From a virus, in the IMG/VR virus record IMGVR_UViG_3300042868_007148, positions 1 through 46,586 of that record: DNA of 46,586 nucleotides; one strand, written 5' to 3'. Position numbers and translations under genes: made by a program. Below, piece by piece: positions 45,315-46,586 of this stretch. The stretch's first letter is position 1. Each line of letters starts with the position of its first letter. The notes under the pieces are model-generated. The model did no database searches and was not told the DNA's origin. It saw only the letters and a program-made list of their open reading frames with translations.

Positions 45315-46291
45315 TTGTGTTTTGGTATCTTAGAATCCGCTGAACTCACACAGCTGGGTGTCACACATAATTTTGGTTCTGCAAACAAATCAAATCCTTC
45401 TGTGAGTGTGCCCAAAGGTACATCATGACAACTGTATGATCTTTTAACTTCATTGCTTCTTATTATAACACTTTGATAGCCACTATTGCAACTCCAACCT
45501 TGAAATTTATTAAATCCAAAAGCATTAAATCTTTCTGCTTGATCAAATAGATATTCCGTATTATCTGCATCATATAGCGCAATTTGATAGATGTCGTCTC
45601 CGTTGACAAGTTGTGGAAATCCAGTTTGCATTAAATCGATCATTTTCTCAGTATAGCCATCTACAATGTTACTAGCTGTTGGGTCGCTCTGCGGCTTGAG
45701 AGTTACATTAATTCCGCGGTGGTGAAAACGTTCCATGCGAGCATATAATTCGTCAAACTTTTCTGGCACCATTACTTGATTGATAGTAACATGTACTAGT
45801 TCGTACTGCAACTGTAAACACTTGTCGCCAAATTCTTGTTCCTTGGCAAACTCGTCATGAAAGCTGGCTGTGATACTTCTACGTTGTAACATCTCGGTGT
45901 TCTTACACCATGTGTTCCACCATTTGCTACCTGGCGATAAATTAGTAGTCATATGAATACTTTGATACGTACTTTCAGTTTCATCTAGATGCTTGACCAG
46001 ATCTAGAAGTTGTCGATAAGCTGTTGGTTCGCCACCACTGAAACTCCAATGGAATTCTGTGAATCCATTTTCACGAGCCTGTCGTTTGATTTCATCCACT
46101 GTATTTTTATAAACATCCAAACTTTGATAATCCTGGATGTCACTGCGAGCATACGGCCAGCAGTATGAACAGTTATAATTACAGAAGCGGCCCAAAATCC
46201 AACTGGTAGAAAACAGTGGACGGCTTAACATTGTGCGTTGTCCAAAACGTACAATGTCCTGGAATGGTATTTTTTGAAAATCGATTGTCAT
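45311..46291 (-). CDS. Radical SAM protein with C-terminal SPASM-like Cys region, first gene of block G (326 aa)
   Basis: SAM motif CNYNCSYC (C37, C41, C44), HWSFSGGEPTAYRQLLDL, MTTNLSPGSKWW. The C-terminus has FNKFQGWSCNSGYQSVIIRS, then SYSCHDVPLG and CVTPSCVSS. It shares the F.GW.C..G plan with 36630-37526 and 37468-38490. The N-terminal 35 residues (QDIVRFGQRTMLSRPLFSTS) extend beyond the others. It is the head of the longest block (12 genes), so its promoter must lie in the 65 bases before the tRNA-like gene on the other strand; no consensus is visible there. Confidence 0.88.
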   Translation of the reverse strand: MTIDFQKIPFQDIVRFGQRTMLSRPLFSTSWILGRFCNYNCSYCWPYARSDIQDYQSLDVYKNTVDEIKRQARENGFTEFHWSFSGGEPTAYRQLLDLVKHLDETESTYQSIHMTTNLSPGSKWWNTWCKNTEMLQRRSITASFHDEFAKEQEFGDKCLQLQYELVHVTINQVMVPEKFDELYARMERFHHRGINVTLKPQSDPTASNIVDGYTEKMIDLMQTGFPQLVNGDDIYQIALYDADNTEYLFDQAERFNAFGFNKFQGWSCNSGYQSVIIRSNEVKRSYSCHDVPLGTLTEGFDLFAEPKLCVTPSCVSSADSKIPKHK

Positions 46292-46320
46292 AAACTAGTC
46301 ATATTTAACCGTAAATAAGG

Positions 46321-46349
46321 TTGTGTTCGTAGAAACGAGAGTATATAAT
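46321..46349 (+). promoter_or_regulatory. Probable sigma70 promoter of the tRNA-like RNA
   Basis: TATAAT at 46344-46349 is consensus; TTGTGT at 46321-46326, 17 bases upstream, is a weak -35. Transcription would start near 46356, the first base of the tRNA-like acceptor stem. Confidence 0.5.
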
Positions 46350-46355
46350 GTACAT

Positions 46356-46464
46356 GTGGTTGTGAGTGGAATGGCATACCTCCAGTCCGTTGTGAAACGC
46401 ACTAGGGAACGGGGCAACGTCTTAGACACAGCCTTTGTAGGTTCGAATCCTACCGACCACACCA
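46356..46464 (+). ncRNA. tRNA-like RNA with an oversized core (109 nt with CCA)
   Basis: The ends are those of a tRNA: GTGGTTG pairs with CGACCAC (one G-U), T arm GTAGG-TTCGAAT-CCTAC is perfect, then A and an encoded CCA. Between acceptor and T arm lie 74 bases, against about 41 for a class I and up to 60 for a class II tRNA. They do not fold into a normal D and anticodon arm. The visible stems are TGGA/TCCA, CCGTT/AACGG with an inner GTG/CAC, and GGC/GCC. A TTGTGAA sequence inside recalls a His (GUG) anticodon loop, and GTGGTTG is a typical His acceptor, so an interrupted tRNA-His is one option; a tRNA mimic is another. Confidence 0.6.
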
Positions 46465-46506
46465 ATTACTATTATAAGTAGTAAAACATAACTTAAGGAA
46501 AACATT

Positions 46507-46586
46507 ATGTCAAACACAGTAGAACAATTAAAATCAGCATTTGAAAACTTTCTAGCGGAAGATGCAAAATTTGCCGCTGGTAACAA
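46507..46586 (+). CDS. Start of a small protein gene (3' end outside window)
   Basis: AAGGAAAAC precedes the ATG, and MSNTVEQLKSAFENFLAEDA continues KFAAGN to the window edge. The helical, acidic-then-KFAAGN start resembles small histone-H1-like phage and bacterial proteins that go on GNKAAGTRARKA; that continuation is outside the window, so the assignment is tentative. It probably shares the transcript of the tRNA-like RNA 42 bases upstream. Confidence 0.6.
   Translation, partial: MSNTVEQLKSAFENFLAEDAKFAAGN

Noticed and set aside
16799-46291. Classical modified-peptide (RiPP) gene cluster
   Set aside because: No precursor with a leader/core, peptidase or exporter is visible. Only one small gene sits beside a SPASM gene, so the island is not called a RiPP cluster.
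1-46586. Ordinary bacterial chromosome or prophage border
   Set aside because: No ribosomal, central-metabolism or integrase genes; tRNAs lie among tiny phage-type genes, with phage-type GroES, ClpP, phosphoesterases and a tail fibre. A bacterial origin for the first 3 kb cannot be fully excluded.

Overview
The window looks like part of a large, AT-rich, tailed double-stranded DNA phage, probably marine and T4-like, infecting a Gram-negative (probably proteobacterial) host. The evidence is a tail-fibre/tropism-type protein, densely packed and overlapping small genes, five canonical tRNA genes scattered among small phage genes, a GroES-type co-chaperonin, a ClpP-type protease, three calcineurin-like phosphoesterases, host-type sigma70 promoters beside a few NATAAATA boxes that resemble T4 late promoters, and no ribosomal or central-metabolism genes. 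The phage assignment is inferred: no terminase, capsid or polymerase gene lies in the window.

Layout. (1) 1-3.5 kb: the 3' part of a class III nucleotide cyclase, an LpxH-like phosphoesterase, a GT4 glycosyltransferase and a pair of small membrane proteins. (2) 3.6-10.3 kb: short genes read rightward from sigma70 promoters, including GroES, ClpP, a DUF3307-like membrane protein and many unknowns. A radical SAM gene sits between two diverged copies of a small gene pair, one copy of which is cut short. (3) 10.3-15.6 kb: tRNA-Leu, Ser, Thr, Gly and Arg, small phage genes, an RNA polymerase omega-subunit homologue (rpoZ) behind a structured leader or ncRNA of about 270 nt, a 2-oxoglutarate (2OG) oxygenase, an SGNH hydrolase and a phosphoesterase ending in a terminator. 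(4) 15.65-16.8 kb: the tail-fibre-like protein. (5) 16.8-46.3 kb: an enzyme island of 37 genes in seven alternating, tightly overlapping transcription blocks. (6) 46.3 kb to the end: a tRNA-like RNA of odd architecture and the start of a small gene.

The island is the main discovery. It holds nine radical SAM proteins and thirteen Fe(II)/2OG-oxygenase-like proteins. With them are a PLP aminotransferase next to an amidinotransferase, a sugar epimerase, a UDP-glucose-dehydrogenase-like protein without its C-terminal domain, a glycosyltransferase-like protein, a QueC-like ATP pyrophosphatase, two SDR proteins, a methyltransferase, two paralogous kinase-like proteins, a GNAT-like protein, and a cold-shock-domain/glutathione-peroxidase fusion. 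The blocks are: A (minus, 26583 to 16799), B (plus, 26637-28603), C (minus, 31644 to 28588), D (plus, 31699-32936), E (minus, 34630 to 32910), F (plus, 34669-37526) and G (minus, 46291 to 37468). Genes inside a block mostly overlap by 1-28 bp, and convergent blocks abut or overlap, so the island is compact and apparently under coding selection.

The island could build or decorate a complex molecule: a surface or tail glycan, a modified nucleotide or a secondary metabolite. In block A the order aminotransferase then amidinotransferase, beside sugar-nucleotide enzymes, suggests a guanidino-bearing sugar or cyclitol. The product itself cannot be read from the sequence.
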